Source: Symbiodinium natans (taxonomy: Eukaryota > Sar > Dinophyceae > Suessiales > Symbiodiniaceae). From it: a DNA stretch of 64,000 nucleotides. The translations under genes and the position numbers were made by a program. Below, piece after piece: positions 11,473 through 23,945 of the stretch (the first letter of the stretch is position 1; each line of letters opens with the position of its first letter). Location of the stretch: positions 31,001 through 95,000 of the forward strand of contig CAJNDS010002577.1 of assembly GCA_905221605.1 (NCBI GenBank), read 5' to 3'. The notes under the pieces are model-generated. The model did not search any database and had not been told where the DNA came from. It saw nothing but the letters and a program-made list of their open reading frames with translations.

Positions 11473-13794
11473 CACGGCCTCTTGTTCGCTCGAGACTTCC
11501 GCTCGTTCTGGAGGAAGAAAGCACTGATGGCCAACGATCGTCCATTCCTGGGTCTGGCACAGTGAAGTCTTTCAAAAGTGAACGCCAGAAAGCCTACTTT
11601 TGAAGCACGTCTGTCTCCCTTGTCCATCTCAACTGCAAAGCCTTTCATGGCTACGAGGACGAAATTGTAGAGCCCAAGTTGGAGCCCTCAAGAGGTCGAT
11701 AACGTCCAGCGATTTTGCTGTGCTGAGGTCACGGGCTGTAGCTGGAAGAGCCCCCTACGCCTTTTTTTAGTGATACAGAGAGGCTCAAAGTCTGGTTCAA
11801 CATTCGCTAACCCATGGGCCAGGGAGGCGGCGAGAAGTGCTTGTGCGACAGGAGATCGGGTCGCAGGACCTCCAACGGTGCCGGGGAGAGCAAACTCAAC
11901 TCACACATGTTTGAGAAAGTGAGTTCAGGTGGTTCCTTCCACACTGGCGGGGAAATCTTCGCGGTGTTGCTCCGATCAAGTCTGAACCACGGTTCCTCAC
12001 CCCACCAAAAGCGGATGGGCTGCAGCCTGACTACAAAGATGCTTCTTGGTCTCTGTTCAGTGCTTCGCTGAACCTAGCATGTCCAGAAACTGTAAGGCTG
12101 CAAAGGCACTTCACCCACAGTGCTTACAAGCAAGGGTCGATGACGAACTCCCTTTCCTTTTCAAACCCAGAACCCTTAAAATCGCGAACTCCTCAAGATC
12201 TTTGCCTCTACAGAGTGGCGCATGCAATGTCAAAGTAGGACTTTAGGGGCGCAGCTTTAGACAAGTACTCTCGGCGAGCCGTGCTTGGACGCAGGCTACT
12301 AACGTCCCTGGTCGTGTGACGATGTCGAGCGTCTCCTGCACTCACTGTGTCACATGTATGCAGCCCAGGATGGGCACACATTCTGGGTGAAACGGCTTTT
12401 GTCAGGACCCTGCCCTGCACGCCTCCTGTGCTCGAAATCGTGCCTGTCTACGTTCTTGTGCGTGAGTTTTTCGATGTCACCACAGGGCGACAAAGATGGC
12501 GGCCTCTTTGTTCGCCCATTTTCTGCAAGGGGTTTTCTTTTTTCGTAGCGGCGTACTGCATAACGCCATCCTTCGTGCTTTACAAGTACCAGTGTTGCCA
12601 CCACCATGGGCGACTGGCTCCGCCACACTGGTCGTGAAGACAAGTTGGGGTTTCAGGGATTCGGTTGAGCACTTAAGCGCCTGCAAGATTTTTTAGCAGC
12701 TTCGGCGTACGAGCGGCTGTGCTGCAGCACTTGACAGTCGGCAGGGCGGCATACCGCTGCTGGACGCTGAGTCATGTCGTGAGCGTGCTCGCAGTGCTCG
12801 CGTCTTCTGTTGAACTGTTCTTATCTGCCGTGATCCTCCAGCTGTCTTGCCGTCGAGTGAGTCCAGCAAGTAACACATTATGAGTCTATACCTACGGGGA
12901 TGGCTTAACAGTTAGGGACAAGGGATGAAGGCTTTGCGTTAGTTTCCTCCCTCTAGCGCCCCGGGGACAGGCCACATCTGTTCATGGAACGATCCTAGTT
13001 GCTCCAACCCCCTCACTCGTCCCCGACTCATCCATCCCCTTAGGCTCCGCATCGTCGGTGTTGTATGGCTTCATCTCCAGCGTTCCCGTTGAGGGGCCGA
13101 GGAAAACGATAATCATGACCTCCGGAAACGGTTAAGGATTCGGAATTCATGACGTTTGTCCGTGGTTGAAGGCATAAGGTTTCGAGTGTTCAGCATTGAT
13201 TGATTTTTGGGGGAGGGGTTCACGGCCAAATTGCATTTCGGGTGTGGTATTCTGGAGGACTGGGCTCTGAAGATGCAGTGCGACATGAAGTGTCGCATGT
13301 ACATGGAGAATGCTCACATGTCATGTTGAGTGGATGTTTAGAACGTTTTTAACAGCTTAGAACGGTTTAGTGAACGACGATGATCATGGCCAGAGCGTTT
13401 GATTGAATCTGGGGGGCTTGACATACCAGGACGGGCGAGACTCAAACTCCTCCTCTAGAAAATCGCAAAACAGTCTCAAGCCATAAGCCCGACCCGGAGC
13501 CAATGCCTAAGTAGCAGCTGGGCACATGAGGTCGTGAAGGCCCGAGCACACGAGGATTGTAGCTGCGGAGCGTGACCTGCCTTATGTCGCACGAACTGCG
13601 CTAGCCACCGAACGACCTGGCGTGGCCGGCTTCCCAAAAGGGGCAGCATTAGGAGTCTTGGGTTCTTCGGGTGAAGGCATAGCTGAAGCAGGTCGACCAT
13701 CGTACTTTCTCTCAGTTCACGTGTACGCAACCTAGCCGATCCCTCATGCAACACCACAGCCGCCTCGGGCTTCAGTTTCAGGTTCGGGAATTGC
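11473..13794. other. Intergenic DNA without recognisable gene
   Basis: Several short open frames on both strands, none with recognisable motifs. A run of T residues at 11762-11768 is the only homopolymer. Confidence 0.55.
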
Positions 13795-13836
13795 ACTCAC
13801 TCTCTCTCACTCTCTCTCTCTCTCACACACACACAC
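13795..13836. repeat. (TC)n-(AC)n compound microsatellite
   Basis: (CT)n with one interruption passing directly into (CA)n. Confidence 0.95.
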
Positions 13837-14946
13837 GTGATCTCCAGACGCAATCAGGTGAAACGGTCGTTCTGGGGTGTAGACCACCGCCCCTCCTTCA
13901 AAGGGGTAGTGGCAGAGGTTCAAAATGCCCGTCAAGCAGGCGAAAAGGCCTTTGCAGCAAAAGCCTCTAGCTGTTGCTCACTCCGCACATGTTCAGCAAA
14001 TTTCAACGAATCCAGGGACTGCAAAAAGCGAAGCTTTCTGCAACTTCGAATGCAAGCTGAAGGCTCAGGCGTTGAAATAGCTTGCAGGGCTGTCTCTTGG
14101 GAGAGTTCAGAACTCCAACCACGAGCCGGCTCTCACTTGTGCGCAGGCGGCACACACGCCAATGTCGAAGTGTGGAAAGGAGCACGCGGCCGGGTGTTTC
14201 TTGAACAGGCTCATCCTTCCACGAAGCACAACGATGATGCACACCCATCCCCAAGGTGACCCATCAGAAGTATTAAATTCAAGCACCATCAACAAAAACA
14301 AGCTGCAGAAGAAGATTCCATGAATATTCTGCTATGTTAACAGAGAACATGTGCCTTTTTCTTGTCATGGAAAACACCGATTTCTTCTGCATTTTCAGAG
14401 GGAACCTGCCGCTATCTGCTCCAGTCCTCGATGGTTTGCTGCTATGATCCGGAAAACTTCTGCTTAGTTTACCATCGGGAATCTGGATCTCTAGACTCTT
14501 GTCTCACAGAGAATCCCTTGTCATTTTTATTGTAAAAGGAAAGTCTTCATAGGAAACAATGACTTCCTGTGCATTCTAAGAGCAAAAACTCCAGTTCTGT
14601 TGCAGCTTTCATCGGGCAACGTTTACGTAGCGAAACCTCTGTTTTCAATTTCAGAAGAGCCTCATGCCAAGCAACCAGCGGAATAATTTAGTAAGTGGGT
14701 CGGCTTTTGTTCGTTGTTTGAGGCTGCAGCGCGAAAACGAGATTCCTTTTCCGCACGTATTCTGCATCCACCTATATGCCTATATCGTACTACTTGAAAC
14801 TGCCTCTGTTTTAATCGCAAACCCCGAACCCCAAGAGCCCAGAAGCTGAGAAGCCGAAAAGCCGAGAAGGCGCAGAGCCAAGTCGGGGGACACCCGGCCT
14901 CTAAAGTGATTTGTTTATTGTAGCGGTGATTCATTTTTGGTGGTGG
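13837..14946. other. Intergenic DNA without recognisable gene
   Basis: No domain-bearing frame; 14280-14650 is somewhat AT-richer than its flanks. Confidence 0.5.
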
Positions 14947-15015
14947 TGGTTTAACTTTCATTTGATGGTTATCCCTCTTCAGAAACATGGTTTAACTTTC
15001 ATTTGATGGGTATCC
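14947..15015. repeat. Two-copy 28-bp direct repeat
   Basis: TGGTTTAACTTTCATTTGAT followed by GG(T/G)TATCC occurs at 14947-14974 and again at 14988-15015, differing at a single base. The 13-bp spacer begins CTCTTCAG. The near identity points to a recent small duplication. Confidence 0.9.
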
Positions 15016-15227
15016 TACAGTGGTCGGCCTGTAGCACGGACCATCGGGTGGCTGCCATTGTCCCGGTTAATGGAAACAGGGGCCATCTCGTCTTCGGTAC
15101 CACCTCGTTCACAGTTCAACACCAGCGCTGATGGGAACAATCTGAATCCTGACACGGTTGGCCCGTCCAGCTGGTCCTGGACTGTCTGCACCTCTCAGCC
15201 ACGGTCCCACAATCTCTGCCGTTAGCG

Positions 15228-15330
15228 GTGTTGCAGCGGTGGTGGCACTGGTGGGACTTGTGGCGGTGGCGGCGGTGGCGGCGCAGGGCCTGGTGGTGGC
15301 GGTGGCGGTGGTGGGGGGGGTGGAGGCCCC
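15228..15330. repeat. GGT/GGC trinucleotide repeat
   Basis: Long imperfect GGTGGC run. The minus strand reads as a polyproline tract (about residues 34-63 of a 67-codon frame at 15222-15425) reminiscent of formin FH1 segments. No flanking domain supports a gene, so I annotate only the repeat. Confidence 0.85.
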
Positions 15331-15602
15331 ACGCTTGCAGGTGCTTCCCAAAAGGCAGCAGGATTGCTGACATCAAACCCGCGCGAATCAGCAGGCAGCT
15401 CGACCTTGGAACAGGGTGATGGCAAGAAAAACTACGTCAGCATTCTCGCAGGGTTTCCAAACCGCCATTGATAAGAGCACCCTGAACCTGCATTCTGATA
15501 GAACTCCTTCCGGATTCCATACTTGTCGGTGCAGGCCCCACGAACTAACAGAAAACGTGCCCAAGCCTCAATCTCAAAACAAGCCGTCGAAATCCTACGC
15601 CC

Positions 15603-15660
15603 GGATGCCCTTTGCGTGCTCTGCGCCCGCTGCGCCCGCTGCAAGCAGCGGCGGGCATCC
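15603..15660. repeat. GC-rich hairpin
   Basis: Perfect 8-bp outer arms GGATGCCC (15603-15610) and GGGCATCC (15653-15660) enclose a second imperfect stem, GCCCGCTGC (15634-15642) with GCAGCGGCGGGC (15645-15656). Function unknown. Confidence 0.7.
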
Positions 15661-16828
15661 GGCGGGCGTTCCGCGGCGCGGCGGCAGTACGCCACAAGGC
15701 GCTCAGCGCCTAGGTTCGGCCAGTGCTTAGTTTAAGGAGATCTTGACAATCCTGACAAGGCCTCGAAGAACTGAGACAAGTCTTAGGTATTATGAGCAGC
15801 CGACGAAATGGCTCACGATGGGTTTAGAGGGTATTGGCTTCGCTTTCACAGCGGAGGCTCTAACTCGGCGAAAACACAAAGCCGAAGCTTTCCTGAGTCT
15901 GTACACACAAGCCTAAACTTTCCTGAGCTGCCAGCTCATGCTGTAACCGCCCTGAATAACCAAATCAAAGTCCTGAACCACCACGGCCCGAGGTCCACAA
16001 ATGTCCACAAACCGGAAAGTCCCGAAAAGATGCTAAAAATGCCTCAGCCACAAGGAATACTAATCTGACCACGGCGCCACGAAAGTCCCGCCAGGAGATT
16101 CGATCCTGGTTCCAACATGTCCCAGCTGTTAGAACAGGCTTGTGGCCTGTTTTTGCGTTGTGTTTATGCAGTTGTTGCCACGTGCTAGGCGGTCGAGTCG
16201 GGGCATCGTGTCGAAAACAGAGTGGGCAGACTCACAAAACGATGACGACAGTGTCAGAAAACAATAAAGATAATAAAGCCAAAGTCAGAAACCGGAACCC
16301 ACCGAGCGAGAAAACAAACCAGCTTCATCAGAAAATTAACGGAAGCATTCGTCAACAGACAGCAAACACATCAGAGCTTTGCCTCTTGTCGGAAAGGTTG
16401 CAGATGGTTTCAGGGTTCAGGTTCAAGGCTTTGTAGGAATCCTCTTGTAAAGCCTTCGAAATATGATATTTATCAGGCCCATCCTAAGCGATTTGTGCAG
16501 AGATCAGACTTCTGGAAAATATCATGAGCTTAGGGCTTCCAATTGCCATTGTCGCTTCGAGGTTTTGTAGCCCACGCCCTTAACGCTAAAAACCCTGCTG
16601 AGAGTTTGAAGCTCTTAGCCCTAAAAACGGATAGGTTGAGTTGCGAGCCCTGGGTCGTACTGAGAGCTGCAAGAATTTCTTTTGGGTTCGCTGACACCGG
16701 CTTCATGTTTTTGGCTGCGGCTGCTGCCTGTTCTGACTCGACTTTCTGACTCACGGTCTTTGTTCTGAAGCATTCCCCAGACAAGACAGTGAGGTCACTG
16801 CAGTCCTGTTGAGCACAAAGCCGGTGCC

Positions 16829-16888
16829 ACGCACGCACACACGCGGGCACGCGCGCATGCGCGCGCGCGCACACACACACACACACAT
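16829..16888. repeat. (CG/CA)n alternating purine-pyrimidine tract
   Basis: About 60 bases of nearly uninterrupted pyrimidine-purine alternation: CACGCACGCACACACG, then GCGCGCATGCGCGCGCGC, then (AC)n. Such tracts are classic Z-DNA-prone sequence. Confidence 0.9.
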
Positions 16889-18639
16889 GAACCTCAAGAT
16901 CGTTCAGTCGAGATCAACAACACGCTTCTTTGGGCTTCACCTTTTCAGAGTTTGGGGTTTCGAGTCTCGTCAGAACTCTACAAGTCCCAAACCCTTCCAC
17001 CTACGAACAACCCTGAATGCCCTATCCCCTATGCAACCTGCAAACTCACAGCAGTCTTGAACAGTCTGCATGGCATGGGCCATTTGGTCCTCATATCGTG
17101 CAGGGAGCAAGGGCTTCTCCAAAAGCTCCTCGCACGTAGCGATTGGAGCTTATTTGAGAGCTCAGATTTGGGGTTTGCGGCCTTGGGCCGTGTGTTTGAG
17201 CAGTTCGCGGCGAGACAAATCCGAGCAGGCAAAATTGGAAAAGACATCTTCGAAGCTTCAACTGAAAAAGAGCAACCGCAAAAAACAGCGTGGCTAGGCA
17301 GGGCCAGGCTGGGCTTGAAGGCGTGTGGCTTCGGTTCGCCTACACGTGACTGAAGTTTAGAGCTACTGTTCTCAGAGAGCCCCGAGCTGCCCCTGGCCTC
17401 GCCTGGTTTGCCACCGAGGCTGCATGAAATCCTTCCAGCGCCAGCCTCGGCTCAGATCCGCAGTTCCCCTCCACTGAGCGCCCTCCCATTGCTGTGGTTT
17501 TGGAATTCGGATTTGGTGTTTTGATGCACGTAATGATTTGGAGTTAAGGGCCAGGTAAGGGTTCAGGGTTGGAAGGAGCTGGGTCGAGGTTTATAGTTTT
17601 GAGTCTTGGGTGCGCTTGGCAGGTTGCAGGCTGATAACCATACCCGTGGAAAAAGACTGCCCATTTGCATCACTGACAGAGGACCATTCATGATCTGACA
17701 TAATCTGGCCTTTTTGCTGGCTTGGAATTGGCTACTGCAGCTAATCCTTTGAAAAACTCAGTGCATCTGTCAGCAGACGATCAGCAATCCCTGTGGCTGT
17801 CAAGATTTCCACAACGCTTGGCTTGACTCAGTCTTGCATTTGTGTCATGGTTAACGTGCGAGGGGTAGGTTAGGGCTGTAGGGTAGGTAGGGTTGACAGA
17901 CCCATGGGCCAAGCCTCCTCTGCTCTTGCACTGTCGACTCAGCGAGACGAGCAGCTGCAGCCAAGCGCTCCTGCCACATGGAGAACATGGAGAAAGAGAA
18001 GGGCAAGGACGGCAAGGACCCCACACCCCAACATTCCTTTTCGGACATACTTGCACCTTGCAGCTCGACACAAGAAAGGTAACATTTTCATCTGGACCTG
18101 TCACCGGCGTTCTAATGTGTGAGGCGCTGCTATGCAGGGCACTCACTTCATGTGCGACTATCTCCGCAACTAGCTTACGACTACCTTTTTGGCTTCCCAC
18201 TGCTTTAAAGGTTTCGTGCTCCTTTTGCAGTGGGTTTTGCCCTGCCCTCCTGTTGGTATTTATTGTCTCTGCCCTGCATTCCATTTAGGACTGACAGTTT
18301 GCCAGCCCGGCTGAGGGCTACCCGCTCCTGCTTCAGTCCAGTGCTTCCCATTCTAGGGCCTAGGGTTTCCCCCCATCCCGCCCCCCCAACGCCCCAACTC
18401 CTTTCAGGGTAATGGGCTTCTGCTTTACGCAGTCCCTTTAGCAATTCTTAATCAGAAGGCTCTGACTGTCGAACTGCATGCCCAAAACGTGCTTATGCTT
18501 GTGAGACGGGATTGCAATTCTCAAGATGTGTAGACAAGATGCTTTACTCTTACTATTGCAACTGCATAACCACATTTGGGACTACCGGAGTTAATCGCCA
18601 GTGTCTGCACACGTTGTAAAGACAGGAGGCATCACTGAG
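16889..18639. other. Intergenic DNA without recognisable gene
   Basis: Frames of 130-170 codons are open on both strands near 17781-18288 without recognisable motifs. Drifted telomere-like words (GGTTCAGGGTT, GGTTTATAGTTTTGAG) occur at 17540-17610. Confidence 0.45.
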
Positions 18640-18800
18640 ATGAGTGCCGCTGTGATGGAAGAGAAACCGTGCACGACATATTTGGCCTCTCCGCTGCCCT
18701 TCAACGAAGTGGATGAAGTGGACCCCTAAAAGCCGAGACCCGTCTACCGCTTCAACCGTGAACGGCGCCTGTGCTTCGTCCCCTTTGATGCGTTGCTGTC
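18640..18800 (+). pseudogene. Possible exon relic with in-frame stop
   Basis: A plus-strand frame from the ATG at 18640 reads a protein-like 30 residues (containing MEEKPCTTYL and PFNEVDEVDP). It meets TAA at 18727 and then continues in the same frame with a basic, protein-like segment (KPRPVYRFNRERRLCFVPFD). The continuity of composition across the stop suggests a decayed exon or one with a small intron around the stop. No family recognised. Confidence 0.2.
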
Positions 18801-19113
18801 TTCTTGCGGCCTCAAAGAGCTTGACTTAGGGTTCCGGGTGCTGAGCTCTGGATTGAAGGCTGAGGTGGACTCAGGGTACATGCAGCTCGAAGGTCCGGCT
18901 TGCGGCTTGAGGTGTTCAAGTGTGCGTTTAAGATTCGAAACTTATTATCTGTGTAGGGGTCTGGGCGATGTGGTTGTGTGGAGGGCTCGACGGTCCCCGA
19001 CGAGGAACCGCCGTAGCCCAGACTCAATGTTTAGGATTCGAGTTCATTCAATGCCAATGATACAGTGTCTTTCTCTGCGAGACTCGTCTAAGCAGAAAGA
19101 AAGAAATGAAAGT

Positions 19114-19128
19114 GAGAGAGAGAGAGAG
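19114..19128. repeat. (GA)n microsatellite
   Basis: Short run of alternating GA. Confidence 0.9.
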
Positions 19129-22100
19129 GGAAAGCGCACAAGCTCGGAGGCTTGCGACCCAGGAGCCATATGAATGGCCCCATATCTATTCATCAAATAC
19201 CCTAAACAATCTGGATCTGTTGATTGCCAACTCTTCGAAAGCACTCGCCTGTCGCCTCAAACCTTGTGTGAAACTTTGCCGAGGAGCCCAGTCATTCAGC
19301 CAGCAGGCCTGTCCATATGCTCATGGTGCTACTTATGCTCATTCGGGACTTGGACTGGGTCAGGCCGAAGCCAAAAAGCTAACACACGAAATTCCAAACC
19401 CGGCAAGCCCGCACCGCTAAAGTCTCATCGAGCCCAACCACCCAAATCTTGGAGTGTGTCGGCAAGTCGGCAAGGGTGTGATGTAGGACTCGGAGAATTC
19501 AGAATGTTAACAGCCGACAGCGGCTTTAGACCCTAAACCCGCTTAAACAACTCCGCAACAAGGATTCAGACTTTAAGCTTCAGGGCCTCCAGCGTGTTGT
19601 TGTGTTGAAGACTTTGGGGCCTACAGCGCTTCCATGGGCTTCCGCTACACTCGCCTATGCACCAAAGCACATCCCGCCAGACCACAACCTTGCAAACCAG
19701 GTTCGAACCATTTACAAAGAAAACAAGTTGCGACAAGCTCTTCAAGAAGCTCAGGCCAAGATGACTAAAGACTGAAGTCTGAGATCTTGGGCGTTCTACA
19801 AATCTTGGACTGCTAAGCTTAGACCTACGTGCACCTGATAACAGACCGCATGGAGCACTGGCACGGCCACGATGACATAGCAGTGTCCTGACAAGCTTCA
19901 TGTGAAGACCTAGTAAGTTGTCACAGCTTTACCGATTCTCTCTGGGCCATCAGAGGCAGGTTGCAAATAAAGCGGGCAAACCCTTAAGCTTAAGCAAGAC
20001 AAAGCATTGCAACGACACCCACCAATCTTACGGGCCATTGAGAGGCCGCATCGGGCCGAGGGGACACAAGGCAGACAAGCCTGAGCCAGCCTGAGCTGCA
20101 ACCAGCACATAGTTTGGACATCGAACCGAAGGTGTTAATTGAGCCCTGAATCCCTAACATACTAAGCTGTAGCACTCCGCCACAGCCCTGGATTTTTTGA
20201 GTTGGACATGGCAGATTGGGCCGAATCAGGACATGCAGGGTGTTCAATTTTCTCCAATCCGGCCACTAGATCAGTGGCTCGAGGCTTCAAGACGCCAAGC
20301 CGCGAAACATGCCGCAAACTTCGCTAGTCTAGGGGTTCAGGGATGAGGGGCCTAGGGAGGCGTAATGCTTTGATGCAGTCGGAGGCGAGCCTTGAACAGA
20401 AACATTAGAGGGCACGAGGTAACCTCGGCTTCAAGAGAACTTTTTCTTACTCAAGGCTACCATTCTAACCACGACAGCTCACAATCTGATCTAAACACAA
20501 ATCCTTCATTAAGACCCCCTCACCCCTCCAACCTACCTCTACCTTCACCCCGAAGGCTTCGAAGCCTGAACCTGAAATATCGGCGCAATCCTACCTTCGA
20601 GCGACACATGAAACTCGTTTAGAGCACAAATTCACGAAAAGGAAGAACATCTTCGCTAACCATTTCAGCTTGTGGCTCGACTGGTGTTGAGGGCTTGGGG
20701 CTTCTTGGATGGAGAGCCGAATCAGGCATCGCATGTATGTGACGATGGTTCTTCATGTCTTCAGAACTAATGCAGCTTTCCATAGGACGCCTCATGCCTC
20801 GACGTAGAAGCCCGCAAGCCTCCCTCAAAGCCGAGCTCTTACATCCATCCTTTTTTGTAGTATGCAGTCAATGTAGATTCCAATTCAAGGACCCTGAGGT
20901 CTGGTGAAACACCCAGCTGCGTGGCAAGGCACCATTCATCAGCACGCGCTGCACCGCCTCCTGCACTGTACCAGTTAGAGATGGTTGCGAGGCTTGGGGA
21001 TTTTGGTCTGAGAGATTGTGGGGTTTAGGCTTTCAGCGGCTTGCAGCGAAAGGCGTTACACAGTTTTGGCAGGTCTGGACGTTGTCCGGGGCTAAGGGGC
21101 GAGGGCTTGTCCCGTCTTGTGATGAGCTCAAACTACCGACAGGGAACGTTTTGCTACTTCTCCCAGTTCTCCTGCCGCACCTTGACATGAACTATTAGAG
21201 ACCTTCGCTATTAAAGGACATTTTGGAAAGCCGAAAATTTTGGCTGTACTATGCAGAGACGCCGTATAATGCCAAACAGCCAGGGCCCCGGGCAGTGACG
21301 TCGGCGATGCAAACATGTGCAAACACCAGTCTGTGAATACCGTTCATGCAAAAGGCATGCATGCGCTCGGTTATTCGGGCTTAGACACTAATCTTAGGGG
21401 ATCGTAGTCTACGGAAGCTCCTCTGTAGGACCACAGTCTGCGTAGGCCCAAGTGCTGGGGGATCGGTCCTACAGCAAGTCAGTGCATGCTGTGGGACCAA
21501 GACACGCAGGCACATAAGTTGGGGTTAAGAGGGGCACGAAGCTCAACAGGTGGCAGATCTCGAAGCATTTTTTCTGGATAAACAACCGGGTAACAACCGC
21601 ACCGAACATGTCAAAGACTGTTCTTCTGCCTTCTTGCTCGTGGGTGACTTGCATGGGCCTGCATTAGGGGCGACTATGTGGTAAGTCTTTCAAAGAATGT
21701 ATTGGACAATGGTGCCCAGGGCCTAATTATCAGTCTCAGGCTTTAGGCTTCAGAGATGGGGCGCGTGCGCGCACGCACGTCACGCTACCATTAAAACTCA
21801 ATGCCGTGACTTCATGGCGCTTAACTCAACCCACGCTCGAAAAACTGACGTCATCTACCATCGACGTCATGCTGGTTTCTAGGTGCTGAGTTTAGAGTTG
21901 AGATTCAAGGCTTCGGGCAAGGGCTGTGGGCGCCACTGTTCAGGAATCCCAAAACTGCGGGGTTCAGCCGGACACTTGTCCGCAGTTGCACTGCGATATC
22001 TTGCAGCGCAACTCAATTCTGGTGGCAAGTTCTTTGCAGCGACTATTGGGCATGCATTCAACTACAAACGGTCTACCGGTCCCCCCAACATACTTGAAGC

Positions 22101-23525
22101 GGGTTGTAAGTTTAGACCGCCAGGCCGTATTTTGATGACAAGAGGTCGTCCAAAAACGGTGTCGATTTGCCACCTTATGACCAGTGTTCAGGCTTGGAAT
22201 TAAACCAGCAACAGAAACTTGCCACCTACAGCAATCTACAGGGCAGATTGAAGCAGATTCCAGGATCCTGGATGTGGAGAACACGCCATCCTGCACGGAA
22301 AGGACCGAAATCCTGCTCCGGGAGCAGGCAGTGCAGAACCCGTCGTAGGCTATATATAGCTACTGGCAGTGAGAACATGCCATGAGCATACGACTGATCA
22401 AAAGACAAAATGAGGAAGCTTGGTTATTCCGACTACACCTCGGCAATCTATCTTTGCAGGAGATGTTCATCCGGATTCCACATGCTTCAGGTACACAGCC
22501 ATGAGTTTGCACCAATACCTGGCAGGGTGACTCCCAGACTTGGATGGAGCTCCACTGAGATCAAAACAAACCGGGAAGTTCACATCGTGCGTGGGACTGC
22601 GTGGCGGGGAAGCCAAGAATCACAGAACGAGGGTGTGAACCTGACAAGAACCACCTAGGTCCCACCCAGCAAAGCAGGAGAGCCCACACCACACACAGTG
22701 CAGTGTCCCATGGCTTCTGGTTGAAGCGAGAAGCATCGCGCATGGCAGCACGCAAGATGATGTTGGGATATGTTGGGCTAAGTAGGCAAGCAGCAACTCC
22801 AAAGACAGTCTCGCCACCCAACCATGTTGTTCTTAGGCCATTCAGGCCTTGCATACATCGAAACAGCACTCGCAAGCAAAGTAGTTGAGGTCTTGAAGGG
22901 CCTCGTGCAGGCGCAACTCGGCATCCAAGAAATTGCCCGCACAAAGGCTGGCAAGATCTGTCAGCCTTCAGGCCAAGATCATGTGTTCAGGCCGGAAGGT
23001 TCAACACGCTTGCCCCTTCATGGGCTTGGCGAGCTTTGCAACGAGCACAGGGCAGATTAACACTGGACATGGGCTCAGTGCCTGGAGGTTGTAATCGACT
23101 TGTACTGCAATGCGCAGATTGTGCCGAGGGATGTTGCAATGTACCGGCAAGCACTAAATTGGGCTAACATGCCGCTGATCCGTGCCGAAATGTCATGGAA
23201 CGGGCTTACCGAGTTGAGCGGGCTTAGCGGAGCCTAGGCAGCATTTCTTCAAGCACCCTTCATCCACACCTCAACAGCTTCTCTCCTCATTAATGGCCGA
23301 ATGGACTTAAAGGCTGCGGGTTGCCCGACGGAAAAAATTTAGGATTAACGGGCTTCCTGAAGCAACAGCACCACAAAACACCCCGAACTCACAATTTCAG
23401 CTTTAGTGCAGGTCCAATGGCGAAGTGCAGATGGAGATCGCCAGCGTAGCGTGACCAAGCTCTGCAGGGGTGTCCTGCCAAAGAGCACGTGCTTGGTTCA
23501 AAAGCTTAAGGCAGTGCTTGGGCGG
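19129..23525. other. Intergenic DNA without recognisable gene
   Basis: No supported gene. Contains an alternating GCGCGTGCGCGCACGCACG tract at 21761-21780 and a 17-bp near-perfect palindrome CCTGCTCCGGGAGCAGG at 22312-22328. A minus-strand frame at 22561-22944 is hydrophobic in parts but unrecognised. Drifted telomere-like words recur, for example around 20330-20350. Confidence 0.45.
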
Positions 23526-23945
23526 CTTTCGGCTGTCGTTACGCTCTCGCCCGGTTGGGCGGCTTTTGACTGTCACGGTCTCGCCCGCTTTGGCGCGGCT
23601 TTTGGCTGTCGTTACGGTGTTGTCCGCTTGGGCGGCTTTTGGCTGTCACGGTCTCGCCCGCTTGGGCGACTTTTGGCTGTCGTTACGGTGTTGTCCGCTT
23701 GGGCGGCTTTTGGCTGTCACGGTCTCGCCCGCTTGGGCGACTTTTGGCTGTCGTTACGGTGTTGTCCGCTTGGGCGGCTTTTGGCTGTCACGGTTCTGTC
23801 CGCTTGGGCGGCTTTTGGCAGTCACGGTTCTGTCCGCTTGGGCGGCTTTTGGCAGTCACGATCTCGTCCGCTTGTGCGGCTTTTGGCTGTCGTTACGGTC
23901 CCGTCCGCTTGGGCGGCTTTTGGCTATCACGGTGTTGTCCGTCAG
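23526..23945. repeat. 34/37-bp minisatellite, 12 units
   Basis: Twelve head-to-tail units begin with CTTTTGGCTGTC (or a one-base variant) at 23526, 23563, 23599, 23636, 23670, 23707, 23741, 23778, 23812, 23846, 23880 and 23917. Units are 34 bp when the middle reads GTCACGG and 37 bp when it reads GTCGTTACGG. From 23599 to 23812 the two types alternate strictly as a 71-bp dimer. Both lengths leave a remainder of 1 on division by 3, so a reader rotates through all three frames. This is why long plus-strand frames (for example 23406-24215, 23470-24114, 23639-24043) overlap here, and I regard them as by-products of the repeat. Confidence 0.95.

Noticed and set aside
15222-15425. Polyproline frame resembling a formin FH1 segment
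   Set aside because: The prolines come from a GGT/GGC microsatellite and no FH2 or other domain is near.
16080-16150. tRNA-like GATTCGATCCTGG element
   Set aside because: No matching acceptor or anticodon stem could be drawn around it.
19009-19027. CCGTAGCCCAGACTCAATG as a spliced-leader relic
   Set aside because: Only the first eight bases match the leader; the diagnostic ATTTTGGCTCAAG is absent.
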